Of a stretch of DNA of 13,605 bases, positions 13,495-13,605 are shown one piece after another (the first letter of the stretch is position 1; every line of letters begins with the position of its first letter). Origin of the DNA: Pseudomonadota bacterium. GTDB lineage: Bacteria > Pseudomonadota > Gammaproteobacteria > Burkholderiales > Sulfuriferulaceae. The notes under the pieces were generated by a model. It saw nothing but the letters and a program-made list of their open reading frames with translations, ran no database searches and was not told the DNA's origin. The position numbers and the translations under genes were made by a program. The stretch spans positions 1 through 13,605 of the forward strand of contig JAJYGL010000057.1 of assembly GCA_021790625.1 (NCBI GenBank), in the 5' to 3' direction.

Positions 13495-13605
13495 TCAATC
13501 ACTGGAACCGGCTCGGCACAGCCTTTCATTTCGCACCGCCCATTCCGAAAAAACCGGCGGCGACAGATGCGACATGAGCAGCGCTTGCGTCGTTTCCGAA
13601 GCGTT
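13495..13605 (-). CDS. Possible 3' end of a minus-strand gene, truncated by the window edge
   Basis: Reading the minus strand from the edge, a frame stays open for 36 codons to a TGA at 13495-13497. It ends in a sequence containing SHLSPPVFSEWAVRNERL. Codon choice (GCG, CTG, CCG, GAA) resembles the real genes here. A second open frame on the same strand is Arg/Cys-rich and looks like a shadow. A plus-strand ATG near 13574 is an alternative reading. I do not recognise the product. Confidence 0.25.
   Translation of the reverse strand, partial: NASETTQALLMSHLSPPVFSEWAVRNERLCRAGSSD

Noticed and set aside
13073..13498. 141-codon minus-strand frame over the acetyltransferase gene
   Set aside because: Antisense to clear hexapeptide repeats; Asn/Arg-rich composition typical of a shadow frame.
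1..13605. PEP-CTERM/VPLPA-CTERM substrate, transposase, CRISPR array or tRNA
   Set aside because: No complete gene ends in a sorting signal with helix and basic tail; no transposase motifs, spaced identical repeats or cloverleaf sequences were seen.

Overview
The window is part of a cell-surface polysaccharide (exopolysaccharide or O-antigen-like) locus from a Gram-negative bacterium, most likely a proteobacterium. The main reason is a full-length exosortase fused to an EpsI domain, a family tied to Gram-negative extracellular-polysaccharide loci. Base composition is near half G+C over the left part, with clearly AT-richer stretches between about 8.6 and 13 kb. I cannot name the species. I see no tRNA, rRNA, CRISPR array, transposase or integrase.

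Layout. (1) The left edge, on the plus strand, holds a GT26 (WecG/TagA/CpsF) glycosyltransferase lacking only its extreme N-terminus and carrying an unusual C-terminal STAS domain. (2) A convergent hairpin separates it from a six-gene minus-strand operon read from 8343 down to 1089. In transcription order the genes are an O-antigen ligase/polymerase-like membrane protein, a GT4 glycosyltransferase, a second GT-B-like glycosyltransferase, an uncharacterised polysaccharide-locus protein with a TTG start, another GT4 enzyme, and the XrtD-type exosortase/EpsI fusion. Four of the five junctions overlap by 1 to 7 bases, so the genes are very probably co-transcribed and translationally coupled. A good sigma70-like promoter lies just upstream of the first gene. 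(3) A separate minus-strand acyltransferase-3 gene precedes this operon. (4) A 422-base divergent region follows, then a plus-strand set: a GT4-like enzyme with a degenerate EX7E motif, a GT2 rhamnosyltransferase-like enzyme with its own strong promoter candidate, and a left-handed beta-helix O-acetyltransferase of the serine-acetyltransferase type. (5) The last 332 bases carry a hairpin, a triple short direct repeat and probably the 3' end of another minus-strand gene.

How the parts could work together (inference). The glycosyltransferases would build a lipid-linked repeat unit. The acyltransferase and hexapeptide acetyltransferase would decorate it. The Wzy/WaaL-like protein would polymerise or transfer it. 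XrtD would process proteins carrying a VPLPA-type C-terminal sorting signal at the inner membrane, possibly coupled to their glycosylation. No such substrate is encoded here, and no initiating phosphoglycosyltransferase, flippase or export gene is present, so the locus continues outside the window.

The most unusual items are the GT26-STAS fusion, the ligase-like protein with Val where the ligase His is expected, and the uncharacterised 'KITGRY' protein.
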